A stretch of DNA of 34,647 bases from a virus: positions 1-34,647 of IMG/VR virus record IMGVR_UViG_3300017708_003351, one strand, 5' to 3'. The notes beneath the pieces are model-generated. The model had not been told where the DNA came from and searched no databases. It saw only the letters and a list, made by a program, of their open reading frames with translations. How positions within the stretch are numbered: position 1 is the stretch's first letter; each line of letters opens with the position of its first letter. Shown here one piece after another: positions 15,276-23,324 of the stretch. Made by a program: the position numbers and the translations under genes.

Positions 15276-17482
15276 TAGAAAGCTCCTAACGTTATGTTTT
15301 TACATTCAACATCTAATAATCTGTAATCTACCATATAGAAACCTCTCTCGTCTTTACATAATACTTCAGGTTTAGTTTTTAATAAATCTTGCGCCATTAC
15401 ACCACTAAAAGTTGCACAAGGATTATGTTTATATTTCCAAGTATATACCTTTAAGCCTGAAGGTGAATAGCCAATGTGTTTAATGTTTTCTTTTAATCTT
15501 TCGTCGCTAAAGATATCTGCAAATTTCTTAATTGCTAAAGGTATTGCCGTTGCTATTGTTCTCATGACGCCAGAAAGGCCTAACATAGTATCTATTAAAG
15601 CCTCCATATCTTTTACATCTAAACCATCAAGTAGTTTCTGTTCGATTCTCTCATTTGTTTTAATGAGTGCCTTAATGTTTTCTACTTGATTATCGTATGT
15701 ATCTTTTAGTTTTCTTGAGTTAGCTTCTGCATCTGCCTTAGTTATAATAGCACCTGCATTTTTACCGCCTGTTAGAGGTGTTGTTTTCCCGCCTCCCGTT
15801 CCGATAGCATCAATCTCTTCAGTTGTATATCCCATACCCATCATTGCCATATCACCAACATCGTCGCCTAATAGCTCACGAAGTTTGTTTTTCATAACAG
15901 AAGGCTCCATTCTTTCTAATAATCTTCTTGCCTTCTTAAAATCACCGCCAGTTTGAGCTAAAGCATCACTCATTAGTATGTTATTACCTAATCCTGAAAA
16001 TGTATTGCCTAACTGTTGGCCTGCTTGAACGCCACCTTTCATTCTTATTCTTGAATATGCACTTGCTGCTGCATCACCTTGGAAACTTCGACCACCCCTA
16101 CTTTCAAGGCCGTTTATCTGAGCATCAGTTCCATTGCCTAAACTTATACCCATTGCTGTGAATTGCTCACCAACAGCTAATCTTGATCCTAAATACTTAG
16201 CTGCTCCTGCACCTGTTAAACCTCGAGCATTCATTTGCCCTCTTAAATCATCCCCACTAAATCCTCTTAATCCATTTACGCCACTACCTCTTAGCATACC
16301 AGCATCTGCTTGGCCATACAAACCAAAACCTAAACCGCTTGAAACGGCTTTGCTTAGTTCATCAGCTGAAACTCTTCTTCTTGTTCCACCACTCTGAACT
16401 ATTTGTGTTGCTGCATTTAAAGCTTCACCAGCTTGCATACCTAAGTTAGAAGCAGCATTGCTTATTAGCGTTCCATTAGCCGCCATAGGGCTTCCAGCTT
16501 GTGCCATACCTGTTGAAGCACCTGAATAAACCATAGAAGGCATTTCAATCTGTGCAGCCATATTTTGACGTCCTGCTAATGCTTGTAATGGAGCAGCAAG
16601 CAAACCACCAACGTATGGTATCTGAGAAACAATCTCAGCCATATTCGTTCCTGAACCCATATTTGATAAGTGCCCAAATCCAGCTTGTGCTATTCTGCCG
16701 GCCTGTGCGCCACGTGAATTTGCAGCAGCTGAGTTTCTATCATTTATTCCCTGCTGAACACCTTGTTGAGCCCTGCCGTATTTTCTATGCACTGGATTTT
16801 TTGGATCAAACGGCGCATCTGGCAAACCAGTAGCACTTGTAGGAACGGTTGATGGCATGCCAGCAGTTGGAGATAAAGCACCCCTACCGAAAATACCTCT
16901 TGCAAAGTTTCCAAATCCTCCACCTCCACCCATATTTATGTTTGCAGGGTCGTGCGCTGCGCCTGATACTTGTTGGGGTAGCCCGCTTAATCCTCGTCCA
17001 GCATTCTCACCTTGCTGACGAAGAGCAGCCAAGCGATCTTGAGCAAGGCCCTGGCTCACCCGGGATGTGTCGCCGCCAGCTCTTTGGAGAAGACGAGAGC
17101 TCAAGTTATCAGAGCCTCCTCCACCTAAGCCTATACGACCAGCACCACCACCGGCACCGCCGCCCATTCCTCCACCTTTTTCTAAGCTTCGAATACTCTT
17201 TGTTAAATCTTTTATTGCTGCTATTAAATCTTTATTGCTTGAAACAAGCTTTTTAATACCATCACCTAAGGCTTTGCCTCCACCACCAAAAGGTGAAGAA
17301 CCACCGCCACCGAAAGGGCTACTTTTACCCATCATACCTGCAGCAGCAAAAGGAGGCATTGAAAAACCTCCCATACCACCACTCATTGCTGATGTTCCGA
17401 AACCTTTACCCATTGCTCTTGCTCCGGGTGATGAAGCCATCGGGGAGCCTCCGCTGAAAGGTGTGCCTTGTATTGGTCGCAT
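15275..17482 (-). CDS. Tape measure protein with C-terminal Peptidase_S74 chaperone domain
   Basis: 735 aa. The N-terminal 140 residues are Gly/Met/Pro-rich low complexity (FGGGGSSPFGGGGKALGDG) with one helix (about 75-100). Residues 140-350 are disordered and Gln/Gly/Ala-rich. Residues about 330-590 contain the helical and Gly-rich core (MQAGEALNAATQIVQSGG; QAGQQLGNTFSGLGNNILM; ERMEPSVMKNKLRELLGDDV). A hydrophobic helix lies at about 620-655 (MLGLSGVMRTIATAIPLAIK). The last 77 residues are an S74 intramolecular chaperone: SDERLKENI with Ser659 and Lys664 five residues apart as in the catalytic dyad, then GLKVYTWKYK, FSGVMAQDLLKTKPEVL and GFYMVDYRLL. S74 domains trimerise then cut themselves off, normally at fibre C-termini. 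Position after the chaperones and before the hub supports the tape measure call, and a TAATG overlap couples it to the hub gene. Confidence 0.85.
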   Translation of the reverse strand: MRPIQGTPFSGGSPMASSPGARAMGKGFGTSAMSGGMGGFSMPPFAAAGMMGKSSPFGGGGSSPFGGGGKALGDGIKKLVSSNKDLIAAIKDLTKSIRSLEKGGGMGGGAGGGAGRIGLGGGGSDNLSSRLLQRAGGDTSRVSQGLAQDRLAALRQQGENAGRGLSGLPQQVSGAAHDPANINMGGGGGFGNFARGIFGRGALSPTAGMPSTVPTSATGLPDAPFDPKNPVHRKYGRAQQGVQQGINDRNSAAANSRGAQAGRIAQAGFGHLSNMGSGTNMAEIVSQIPYVGGLLAAPLQALAGRQNMAAQIEMPSMVYSGASTGMAQAGSPMAANGTLISNAASNLGMQAGEALNAATQIVQSGGTRRRVSADELSKAVSSGLGFGLYGQADAGMLRGSGVNGLRGFSGDDLRGQMNARGLTGAGAAKYLGSRLAVGEQFTAMGISLGNGTDAQINGLESRGGRSFQGDAAASAYSRIRMKGGVQAGQQLGNTFSGLGNNILMSDALAQTGGDFKKARRLLERMEPSVMKNKLRELLGDDVGDMAMMGMGYTTEEIDAIGTGGGKTTPLTGGKNAGAIITKADAEANSRKLKDTYDNQVENIKALIKTNERIEQKLLDGLDVKDMEALIDTMLGLSGVMRTIATAIPLAIKKFADIFSDERLKENIKHIGYSPSGLKVYTWKYKHNPCATFSGVMAQDLLKTKPEVLCKDERGFYMVDYRLLDVECKNITLGAF

Positions 17483-17500
17483 AAAATATCTCCTATTTGT

Positions 17501-17848
17501 TTAAGTATATTTTGAGAAGAATTGTTGCATTGCTTCTTCTGGATTTCCACCATTAACGAATGCTTGTTCTATTTCATCTATTATTGGGTCGCCGATTGAT
17601 TCAACAAACTTTTTGTTGTTCTGATCTTCCCAGTGTCGCTGATACATCTCTTGAAATATATCATCAGGCATTGCCATCAATGAAAACTCAACATTCTCCC
17701 AGCAATATAAATCATCATCATTAAAGATATTTATGTTTGGAAGCTGTAATTTAGCTAAGCGCTGGAAAATCAATGGAAAAGCGTTGTGGTTTCTTCTCTC
17801 CGCTACTCTCATCACTGCTGTTTCGAAAGTATCGGGTTTCGTGCTCAA
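17501..17848 (-). CDS. Tail assembly chaperone, downstream half (possible frameshift product)
   Basis: 115 aa from a TTG at 17848, or 103 aa from ATG 17812; neither has a convincing ribosome binding site. The frame opens just after a TAG, so it cannot start further upstream. The protein (MSTKPDTFETAVMRVAERR...) has a helical hydrophilic body ending in EEAMQQFFSKYT. It overlaps the 3' 98 bases of the upstream chaperone in the +1 frame, directly before the tape measure gene. That is the classic gpG/gpGT position, where part of the ribosomes shift frame to make a fused chaperone. In the overlap the upstream frame has TTT TCC and TTT CCA, where Phe-tRNA could slip +1. It may be expressed as a fusion, by reinitiation, or both. 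Confidence 0.65.
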   Translation of the reverse strand: MSTKPDTFETAVMRVAERRNHNAFPLIFQRLAKLQLPNINIFNDDDLYCWENVEFSLMAMPDDIFQEMYQRHWEDQNNKKFVESIGDPIIDEIEQAFVNGGNPEEAMQQFFSKYT

Positions 17849-18257
17849 CTAACCTCGTGGCCAAATGATAACAAAACTCTAAATCAGAACCTACAACTTC
17901 TAAAACCCACTCAGGTGGATCTTTTAACTGTGAAACAATTCTTGCTACACACTGATAACGTGTTTTTGTATCAACAGGATAATCATCATATGCATAACCA
18001 TCACATAGTCGCATAAGAATTTTATCTTGTCGTAATCTTCCTTCGCTATCTAAAATGGCAGAGCACAATGTGGCTTTCTTCAAACCCTTTTCAGTTTCGT
18101 ATGATATTTCAAACTTAAGTTCTCTATCAACATACTCTTTCTTAATCTTTTGTGCAACTTCTTTAGCAGCTTCTTTCTCTTTGCCAACATCTCTAACATC
18201 AACAACTGAAGCGTCTTCTGCCTTCTTTTTTAAATCAACCAAGTTTAAATTACTCAT
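17751..18257 (-). CDS. Tail assembly chaperone, upstream half
   Basis: 168 aa. It starts at ATG 18257 with GAGAGAGG six bases upstream, and sits between the tail tube and the tape measure, where the tape-measure chaperones of long-tailed phages lie. The N-terminal 45 residues are highly charged and helical (KEKEAAKEVAQKIKKEYVDR); the middle is mixed alpha/beta (ELKFEISYETEKGLKKATL, QLKDPPEWVLEVVGSDL); the end is polar (SSDESSGEKKPQRF). Such proteins coat the tape measure during tail assembly and are absent from the virion. A strong terminator and an extended -10 promoter precede it, so it likely starts a new transcription unit with its own dose. Assignment rests mainly on position and the overlap with the downstream gene. 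Confidence 0.7.
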   Translation of the reverse strand: MSNLNLVDLKKKAEDASVVDVRDVGKEKEAAKEVAQKIKKEYVDRELKFEISYETEKGLKKATLCSAILDSEGRLRQDKILMRLCDGYAYDDYPVDTKTRYQCVARIVSQLKDPPEWVLEVVGSDLEFCYHLATRLVEHETRYFRNSSDESSGEKKPQRFSIDFPALS

Positions 18258-18283
18258 ACAATACCTCTCTCGTATTTTTTGTT

Positions 18284-18314
18284 CTATTAATAGTATATAT
18301 CAACCATTATAGCA
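18284..18314 (-). promoter_or_regulatory. Promoter for the chaperone-tape-measure-baseplate genes
   Basis: On the minus strand, just after the terminator at 18331-18364, TTGCTATAATGG (18303-18314) is an extended -10 (TGC plus a perfect TATAAT) that needs little -35. Immediately downstream the motif GGTTGATATATACTATTAATAG (18284-18305) belongs to the TATATA-x-TA-x-TA set found upstream of other late genes. Both lie 27-57 bases before the chaperone ATG. Which one is used cannot be told from sequence. Confidence 0.5.
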
Positions 18315-18330
18315 AGTTTATTCTTTAAAT

Positions 18331-18364
18331 AAAAAAAAATGCCGAAGTTTTTACAACAACGGCA
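18331..18364 (-). terminator. Intrinsic terminator after the tail tube gene
   Basis: On the minus strand TGCCG (18364-18360) and CGGCA (18344-18340) form a stem around a 15-base AT-rich loop, followed directly by nine Ts (18339-18331). This is a clear rho-independent signal between the tail tube stop (18506) and the chaperone start (18257). The rest of the spacer (18365-18505) holds only AT-rich sequence and a 6-bp inverted repeat TTTAAC/GTTAAA at about 18479-18493. I see no gene in it. Confidence 0.65.
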
Positions 18365-18505
18365 CTTTCATAACATTATTAAAGATTAGTATCTTGATAA
18401 ACTAAACATTAATGACGTTTAAGTAGGATAAACTTTTTTTTGTTAAATAGGTATATATTCAAATAAACCCAGCAGATTTAACAGAGTTAAAACTGGATAT
18501 ACGTA

Positions 18506-19096
18506 TCAATCATCTGCAACAGAAACGAGTGCTGCTGGGAAATGTCGTATTAGATATAAACCTTCAACGAATATCTGAACGCCCATTAGAGAAGTTCTAT
18601 CAACAACAATATTGTGTGAAGCAACTTTGCATCCCTTGAGAGTATATATTCTATTTTCAGAAGAAGTATTGCCAGCTGGAGCAGTTCCAGGAGCGCTATC
18701 CCATATTTCTAAATCAAAAGAAATACCACCGCCTCTAAACATATTATCAGTTCTATCGTCTTCACCTATCTCTGTAGATCCATCTGAAGATATCTCAGTA
18801 TTTATCATACCTTTGCCGTAAGTTCTTTGCCCCAAAGCATCACCTGCTTCATCAACTTCCTCATCATTTAATCCATTAGCAGTTGTGCTTTGGAATATTC
18901 TGATAAGGTTTATTGAAGCAGATACTTGGCGTGATATTGGTGTAAGCTCTCTTGTATCAATAAAGCCTAAACTCTCAACGCGACCATTTAAAGTGTTTTC
19001 AGAAATAGAAACACCGGTAGCATAACCAGCGACTTTGCCGTCGATTTTAACGATAGCTTTGGCACCCGTTATTATATTTTTTGGATTGTTAGCCAT
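18506..19096 (-). CDS. Tail tube protein
   Basis: 196 aa. A compact beta-rich protein lies immediately after the sheath gene, the standard sheath-tube pair of contractile tails. The N-terminus GAKAIVKIDGKVAGYATGVSI and the following ENTLNGRVESLGFIDTREL resemble the first strands of the tube fold. An acidic, mobile loop (about 80-130) and a C-terminal beta part (FDLEIWDSAPG; TLKGCKVASHNIVVDRTSLM) follow. Tube proteins stack as hexamers inside the sheath and conduct the DNA. The stop is followed by a long spacer with a terminator, so sheath and tube probably form one high-expression unit started by the promoter near 21140. The call is strong from size, fold pattern and order. Confidence 0.87.
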   Translation of the reverse strand: MANNPKNIITGAKAIVKIDGKVAGYATGVSISENTLNGRVESLGFIDTRELTPISRQVSASINLIRIFQSTTANGLNDEEVDEAGDALGQRTYGKGMINTEISSDGSTEIGEDDRTDNMFRGGGISFDLEIWDSAPGTAPAGNTSSENRIYTLKGCKVASHNIVVDRTSLMGVQIFVEGLYLIRHFPAALVSVADD

Positions 19097-19112
19097 TTTA
19101 TTTTATCCTTTC

Positions 19113-21098
19113 TTAAAAATCACTAATGTTCATTGTAAATTCAACAAAGTTTAAAGGTTTAACAACAGCTAAATCTAAGGTTATAAAAGCTGTATCATCT
19201 ACAATATTAACCTTAATGTTTCTGAAGTTTTTAATAATACCTTCATCTTTTAATCTTTTGCATCTTGTATTAACCAAGTTAATGATTCTACCAGTTGAAC
19301 CTGCCAAAACTTTTGAGCCAAGTTCTTTTGTTAAGATGCTTCTTAAGAAACGTGCTGCACCTAAGATACTCTCACGAGCACTCATTTCACAGTTAATAGT
19401 TTCGTTATCTTTATTATAAGAAGAAACTCCTCTTGCAACTTTCAATGCATTATCAAAAGCTAAATAAACACCTAACTGGCATTTTCTGATTAGTTTATCT
19501 ACATCAAGCTCTCTATTGAAGTTTTCTTCTGTGCTGATAAGGTTAGGTTTCAAACCTGTTAGAGGTTGTGAGTAAGGAATTGCGCCTTGCATACACATCA
19601 TAAGGAATGCAAAATACTCAGGCCCTAAATCAACAACATCACCGTTATGATTTTGAACGCTCATACTTTGGTTGCAAACTGCCATATGCTTATTAGCAAA
19701 CTGTGAAACAACAGTTCCATATGCTTGGTCGATTGTGCTTCCTGCAGGAGCTCCAGCATAACCTTGCCTATCACGGCTGTAAGCTAATACTTCGTCTAAG
19801 TGTAAGCTCAATGCTTTAGTAGTATCAGTATCAGTTGTTAAACAAGTGATGAGCTGAATATCTTTTGTTCTCATAGCATCTAAAGCAGCTTCAAAATCTG
19901 AATCTGTAGGAGCAACAGTTGCTCCGCCTGTTAAATCTCTAAACTCAGCCATGTTTTCTAAAACGATAGGCCAACCAACTATTTTAGCATCAACAGGATA
20001 GAAGTTTGCAGATGCTAAAACTTTGATATATCTTTCAAACTCAGCAACGTGAGCAGTAAAATACATTTTAGCATCGCCTGAAGCATCTTGTTCAAGATAC
20101 ACAGCATCTAAGTTTTTAGGTGCTGCACCTGCATCATAGTTAATAGCTTGAATATCAAAATATGTGTTAAGAGGATAATCAACGCCACTATTTGAAATAA
20201 CTGCGTTTGTTAATCCTTGTGCTAAAGCGTCGTATGATGCATAATCTGTTAGCTCGTATTGAACTGTTGCCAGAGCAGCAGCTGTATCTGTAGCTTTATC
20301 AGTATTTATTGCAACAACGTCTGCAGCAAAATCACCTGATAGATCAACGCTTTGTGTTGCAAAGATAGCACTTCCATTACCACTATCATCATATCCATCA
20401 GCATAAAGCTCAATGTTTAAATAACGAGCATTTTCTGTTCCTTCATCAACTTGAGCTGCGCCTGCACCTCTATTATATCGCTCACCACCAGTAATCCACA
20501 TCTTGAATTTTTTATTTGCTTTGGGTGTGATGTTAAATTGTTCTTGAGCACCTGTTGCTTCTTCTGCGGCATCTGCTCCATAAAGGGTATTTAGTTTATA
20601 AAATGCATCTAAATCTGTTGAATCAACTGAAGATTTAAAACGAATATTATTACCTTCAGCACCATATGTTAGTGATTCAAGTTTGATTGCATTCATTACT
20701 GATTCATTAGCACCTGGGTTTGCACCAACGATAGTTTCTCCAACGATTGCATTTACACCATCAAGGTGTCGTCCGTTAATGTAATTTGAAGCAATAGTTT
20801 CACTTCCTGCATTTACATATGTTAAAGACGCTGCAGCTGCTGAGCTATCCACGATTGGTGATTGAAACATTTTATTAAGTAAAAGCATTTCATAATCTGT
20901 GGGGTAAAGCTCAGGAACCGTTGGGCCGCTACCGTTTCTAAAAACATTTGCGGTTTTTGGTTTGAGCTTTGGAAAGTGGCCGATAACGCACATATTCTTA
21001 GCATCTAAACTTTCTGATGCTAAAAGCTGATTGTTTATATCGACAACAACAGAGGGAAGGTAAAGATTTCTCCCTCTAAAACTTATTGAACTTGGCAT
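19113..21098 (-). CDS. Tail sheath protein
   Basis: 661 aa. It starts at ATG 21098 after ATAGGAGATAACAATT. The N-terminus (SISFRGRNLYLPSVVVDINN) and the C-terminal third are typical of contractile sheaths: helical SARESILGAARFLRSILTKE, then GRIINLVNTRCKRLKDEGI, and the final beta-strand set FRNIKVNIVDDTAFITLDLAV with KPLNFVEFTMNI. The centre (about 130-460) holds the family's surface insertion domains, Ala/Asp-rich with long loops. Sheath subunits form the contracting outer tube and interlock by their N- and C-terminal arms. It is followed 16 bases later by the tail tube gene. Length is close to T4 gp18 (659 aa). This is one of the most secure calls in the window. Confidence 0.93.
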   Translation of the reverse strand: MPSSISFRGRNLYLPSVVVDINNQLLASESLDAKNMCVIGHFPKLKPKTANVFRNGSGPTVPELYPTDYEMLLLNKMFQSPIVDSSAAAASLTYVNAGSETIASNYINGRHLDGVNAIVGETIVGANPGANESVMNAIKLESLTYGAEGNNIRFKSSVDSTDLDAFYKLNTLYGADAAEEATGAQEQFNITPKANKKFKMWITGGERYNRGAGAAQVDEGTENARYLNIELYADGYDDSGNGSAIFATQSVDLSGDFAADVVAINTDKATDTAAALATVQYELTDYASYDALAQGLTNAVISNSGVDYPLNTYFDIQAINYDAGAAPKNLDAVYLEQDASGDAKMYFTAHVAEFERYIKVLASANFYPVDAKIVGWPIVLENMAEFRDLTGGATVAPTDSDFEAALDAMRTKDIQLITCLTTDTDTTKALSLHLDEVLAYSRDRQGYAGAPAGSTIDQAYGTVVSQFANKHMAVCNQSMSVQNHNGDVVDLGPEYFAFLMMCMQGAIPYSQPLTGLKPNLISTEENFNRELDVDKLIRKCQLGVYLAFDNALKVARGVSSYNKDNETINCEMSARESILGAARFLRSILTKELGSKVLAGSTGRIINLVNTRCKRLKDEGIIKNFRNIKVNIVDDTAFITLDLAVVKPLNFVEFTMNISDF

Positions 21099-21133
21099 AA
21101 TTGTTATCTCCTATTTCGAAATTGGATGTTTAT

Positions 21134-21170
21134 CCTTTATTATATATCACTAACAGCATTAATATTTAAC
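21134..21170 (-). promoter_or_regulatory. Promoter upstream of the sheath gene
   Basis: In the 82-base spacer the minus strand carries GTTAAAT (21164-21170), then about 19 bases, then GATATATAATAAAGG (21134-21148) with a perfect TATAAT. A second GTTAAAC lies just upstream, near 21180. The layout fits a sigma-70-like promoter, with a -35 that departs from TTGACA but recurs before other late genes. It would drive sheath and tube. Confidence 0.42.
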
Positions 21171-21180
21171 TTTTGTTTAA

Positions 21181-21801
21181 CTATTCTGTTGAAGGAACAG
21201 CTAAAACATTTTCAACAATACTATCAGCATCATTATAATCAAAAGGTATATTTAAGTTGAGTTGCCAGAATACTTCAACTTCGTCGCTGAAAGGCTGAAC
21301 TTCTAAGATTCTCTGTGCGTTATAAGATAGCTCACGAGCATAATATATCTCATCTGAGCTTGTATAACCTTCATCGTTTTCTAAAGCTTCTGATGATACA
21401 AAATCAAAGTTAAGATAACCATTTTGTAAGAAGCCATTTTTAAAAAGTAATAAAACACTCTGAATAACTCTATGTAATATTCTGGTTAAATCATAATCTT
21501 TATCACATATTTTTATTCTGCTTTCAAGGGATAAAAACAGTTGTTTATTTCTTCCGCCATTTGATAATAATTGCTCATTCATAGAAGAAGCTTCTTCATA
21601 AGCAACTGAAATGGCTGGAGTTTTTTCTATCTTTCTTGAAAAGCCTTTTGTAAAAGAAACATCGGATACAGAAAACTTGTTCCAGTATTTAGTTCGAAGA
21701 TTTTGCCCTAACTCAGGAAACAAACCTTCAAATGCTGCTTGATTACCTTGATAAGCTTTAATGCCATTAGAAATAGCATGCAGAATATGTAAATCAATAA
21801 T
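21181..21801 (-). CDS. Head-tail joining / tail completion protein, probable ATT start
   Basis: About 206 aa if it starts at ATT 21801; the first conventional start is a TTG at 21723 (180 aa) with no well-spaced ribosome binding site. The longer frame continues the N-terminus as IIDLHILHAISNGIKAYQGN and is preceded by AAGGAAGG about 6 bases before the ATT. The frame is closed by a TAG twelve codons upstream and no ATG or GTG exists between. The 3' end of the GIY-YIG gene overlaps this region by 8 bases. The protein is mixed alpha/beta with a C-terminal VEVFWQLNLNIPFDYNDADS segment. Position between neck proteins and sheath fits a gp15-type or tail-terminator protein that caps the tail. Family not recognised by sequence. 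Confidence 0.65.
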   Translation of the reverse strand: MIDLHILHAISNGIKAYQGNQAAFEGLFPELGQNLRTKYWNKFSVSDVSFTKGFSRKIEKTPAISVAYEEASSMNEQLLSNGGRNKQLFLSLESRIKICDKDYDLTRILHRVIQSVLLLFKNGFLQNGYLNFDFVSSEALENDEGYTSSDEIYYARELSYNAQRILEVQPFSDEVEVFWQLNLNIPFDYNDADSIVENVLAVPSTE

Positions 21802-22474
21802 GTTGCACCTTCCTTCCCTTCGACCAGCCTAATAGTATATAGGCTTGAAGTTCTGATTTAGCTATCATTTTCGTTTCTTTGTTTTTATTTATCCAGCATC
21901 TTCCTGCTGAATGGTGGGTATAAGTAGGGTCGCTTTTAAGTGCATCCCAGCGCTTACGTGAAGCTTTACTCATATTATCTCTCCATTCATCAGTGAGCCA
22001 ATCGGATTTACCTTTACGTGCTTTAGAAAGCTGTGATTTATGATTATCAGATTTTGCTTTGCCTTTGTTTTTCTTACCACCAATTTTACCTGCTTTAGAT
22101 CTTGATTCTTGCATATGCTCTCTGAAATGTGGGTTTTCGTTTTCCTTTTTCATTCGTATTTGTGCAGAAATCCTACCAGTTTCAGACGTATATCCTCTTT
22201 GGTGTTTAGCAGGCATTTGATTGTAAGTAAAAGATGCTGCGACGAAATCTTCATCGACTAAAACATCTTCAGCGGCATAAGCTTCATTTAACGTATTATA
22301 TTCACATAATATCGTTTTTTCGAAGTTTTTAACTCCGTATTTCTCTATTTCTTTATCCAATACTTTAGAACTACCCCAATATGTTTTATCTTTGCCCCCG
22401 ATAGAAGCTCCGATATAAATCATATTACTCAGCTTGTTGCGTATGAGATATGTATAAGAGTTTTTAGGTTCCAT
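21794..22474 (-). CDS. GIY-YIG homing endonuclease
   Basis: 226 aa. An N-terminal GIY-YIG nuclease fold (about 7-90) has YTYLIRNKLSNMIYIGAS, then YWGSSKVLDKEIEKYGVKNF and the glutamate-bearing helix NEAYAAEDVLVDEDFV. The middle has DNA-binding NUMOD-like repeats rich in Lys/Gly (SKAGKIGGKKNKGKAK, SQLSKARKGKSDWLTDEW). The C-terminus has the motif SELQAYILLGWSKGR seen at the end of many phage homing nucleases. These selfish enzymes cut intron-less or element-less alleles and spread by repair. Here it is free-standing, wedged between two structural genes: its ATG shares a base with the stop of the neck gene (TAATG), and its end overlaps the next gene's start. It likely invaded a neck-gene junction. 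Confidence 0.92.
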   Translation of the reverse strand: MEPKNSYTYLIRNKLSNMIYIGASIGGKDKTYWGSSKVLDKEIEKYGVKNFEKTILCEYNTLNEAYAAEDVLVDEDFVAASFTYNQMPAKHQRGYTSETGRISAQIRMKKENENPHFREHMQESRSKAGKIGGKKNKGKAKSDNHKSQLSKARKGKSDWLTDEWRDNMSKASRKRWDALKSDPTYTHHSAGRCWINKNKETKMIAKSELQAYILLGWSKGRKVQHY

Positions 22475-23322
22475 TATAGTATCTCCAGTTTTGCATACGC
22501 TTGAACTATCATTGGAGTTGGTGTTTCTACACCTTTTTCTCTAATAACAGTATCACGCAGTGAGTGTGGATACGAAGAAACAACATAGATTGGGTTTGCG
22601 TAATAAACTATTGTATAATATTGGCCATCTAAAGGTGCAGATGCTAATGCATCACCTAAAGTAAAATCAATATATAAATCATCACCGTTAAGTGTTATTT
22701 CGTAATCTACACCTTCTTCTAAACTACCATTTACAACAGCTAATCCTGATGCATCTGTTTTATGAAGGTATAAAGTTCCTCTTTGTATATCACCTGCAGC
22801 AAGCTTTAATGTTCTTTGTGAAAGTATATGTGATGTTTTATCTAACCCAGCAACTGTTGAAGTTGTTGAGCCTCGTTTTAATATTTCGTTTTGCACTATA
22901 TGAGAGTTTTTTAATCTAAATCTATCACCGTATGCAGGTAAATGCTCTGGTAATAATGATAGTTTAACTTCATCATATCTTGTTGTGCCTTTAATATCTG
23001 TTTTTTCTTCACCTGCAGCATTTGTAACTATAGCTTTAATCGATTGTTTTGAATGACGAATAATACCGCTACCACCACATACTGGGCAAGTTGAGGGATG
23101 TGAATCTGAAATGTTTCCTTCATCAGAAAAATCATCAGATAAACCTGTCGTCATTTTCAAATCTAAACCATAATCATTAGTATTTACGCGTGATGGGCAT
23201 TTAGCAGTTTGCTCCCACTCCACATCAATACCTTTTTGTGCGTGAAACCTTCTAAACTCTTCCGACATAAAATCAGAACGTGCTTTAGTAAGGCTTTGTG
23301 ATTTTGGTGTAAGTATAGCCAT
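22474..23322 (-). CDS. Neck / head completion protein with zinc-knuckle motif
   Basis: 282 aa. It begins MAILTPKSQSLTKARSDFMS. Residues 42-90 hold Cys42 and a zinc-ribbon half site CPVCGGSGIIRH. The rest is mainly beta (LSLLPEHLPAYGDRFRLKNS; TLYLHKTDASG; VDYEITLNGDDLYIDFTLGD; YYTIVYYANPIYVVSSYPHSL). It lies directly downstream of the adaptor-like gene (2 bases apart) and before the joining protein. Order and size suggest a gp14-like neck protein or stopper that closes the filled head and receives the tail. The metal site is unusual for a neck protein but I would not call it an enzyme. Family not recognised. Confidence 0.68.
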   Translation of the reverse strand: MAILTPKSQSLTKARSDFMSEEFRRFHAQKGIDVEWEQTAKCPSRVNTNDYGLDLKMTTGLSDDFSDEGNISDSHPSTCPVCGGSGIIRHSKQSIKAIVTNAAGEEKTDIKGTTRYDEVKLSLLPEHLPAYGDRFRLKNSHIVQNEILKRGSTTSTVAGLDKTSHILSQRTLKLAAGDIQRGTLYLHKTDASGLAVVNGSLEEGVDYEITLNGDDLYIDFTLGDALASAPLDGQYYTIVYYANPIYVVSSYPHSLRDTVIREKGVETPTPMIVQAYAKLEIL

Positions 23323-23324
23323 TT

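Noticed and set aside
16849-17504. Pro/Leu-rich open frames on the plus strand opposite the tape measure gene (about 135-145 aa)
   Set aside because: They mirror the Gly/Ala-rich coding strand, have no ribosome binding site, and the sequence is low complexity; they are antisense shadows.
18468-18537. 8-bp inverted repeat CCCAGCAG / CTGCTGGG at the end of the tube gene
   Set aside because: The arms are over 50 bases apart and one is inside the coding sequence; the T-run is broken, so the nearby 18331-18364 hairpin is the better terminator.
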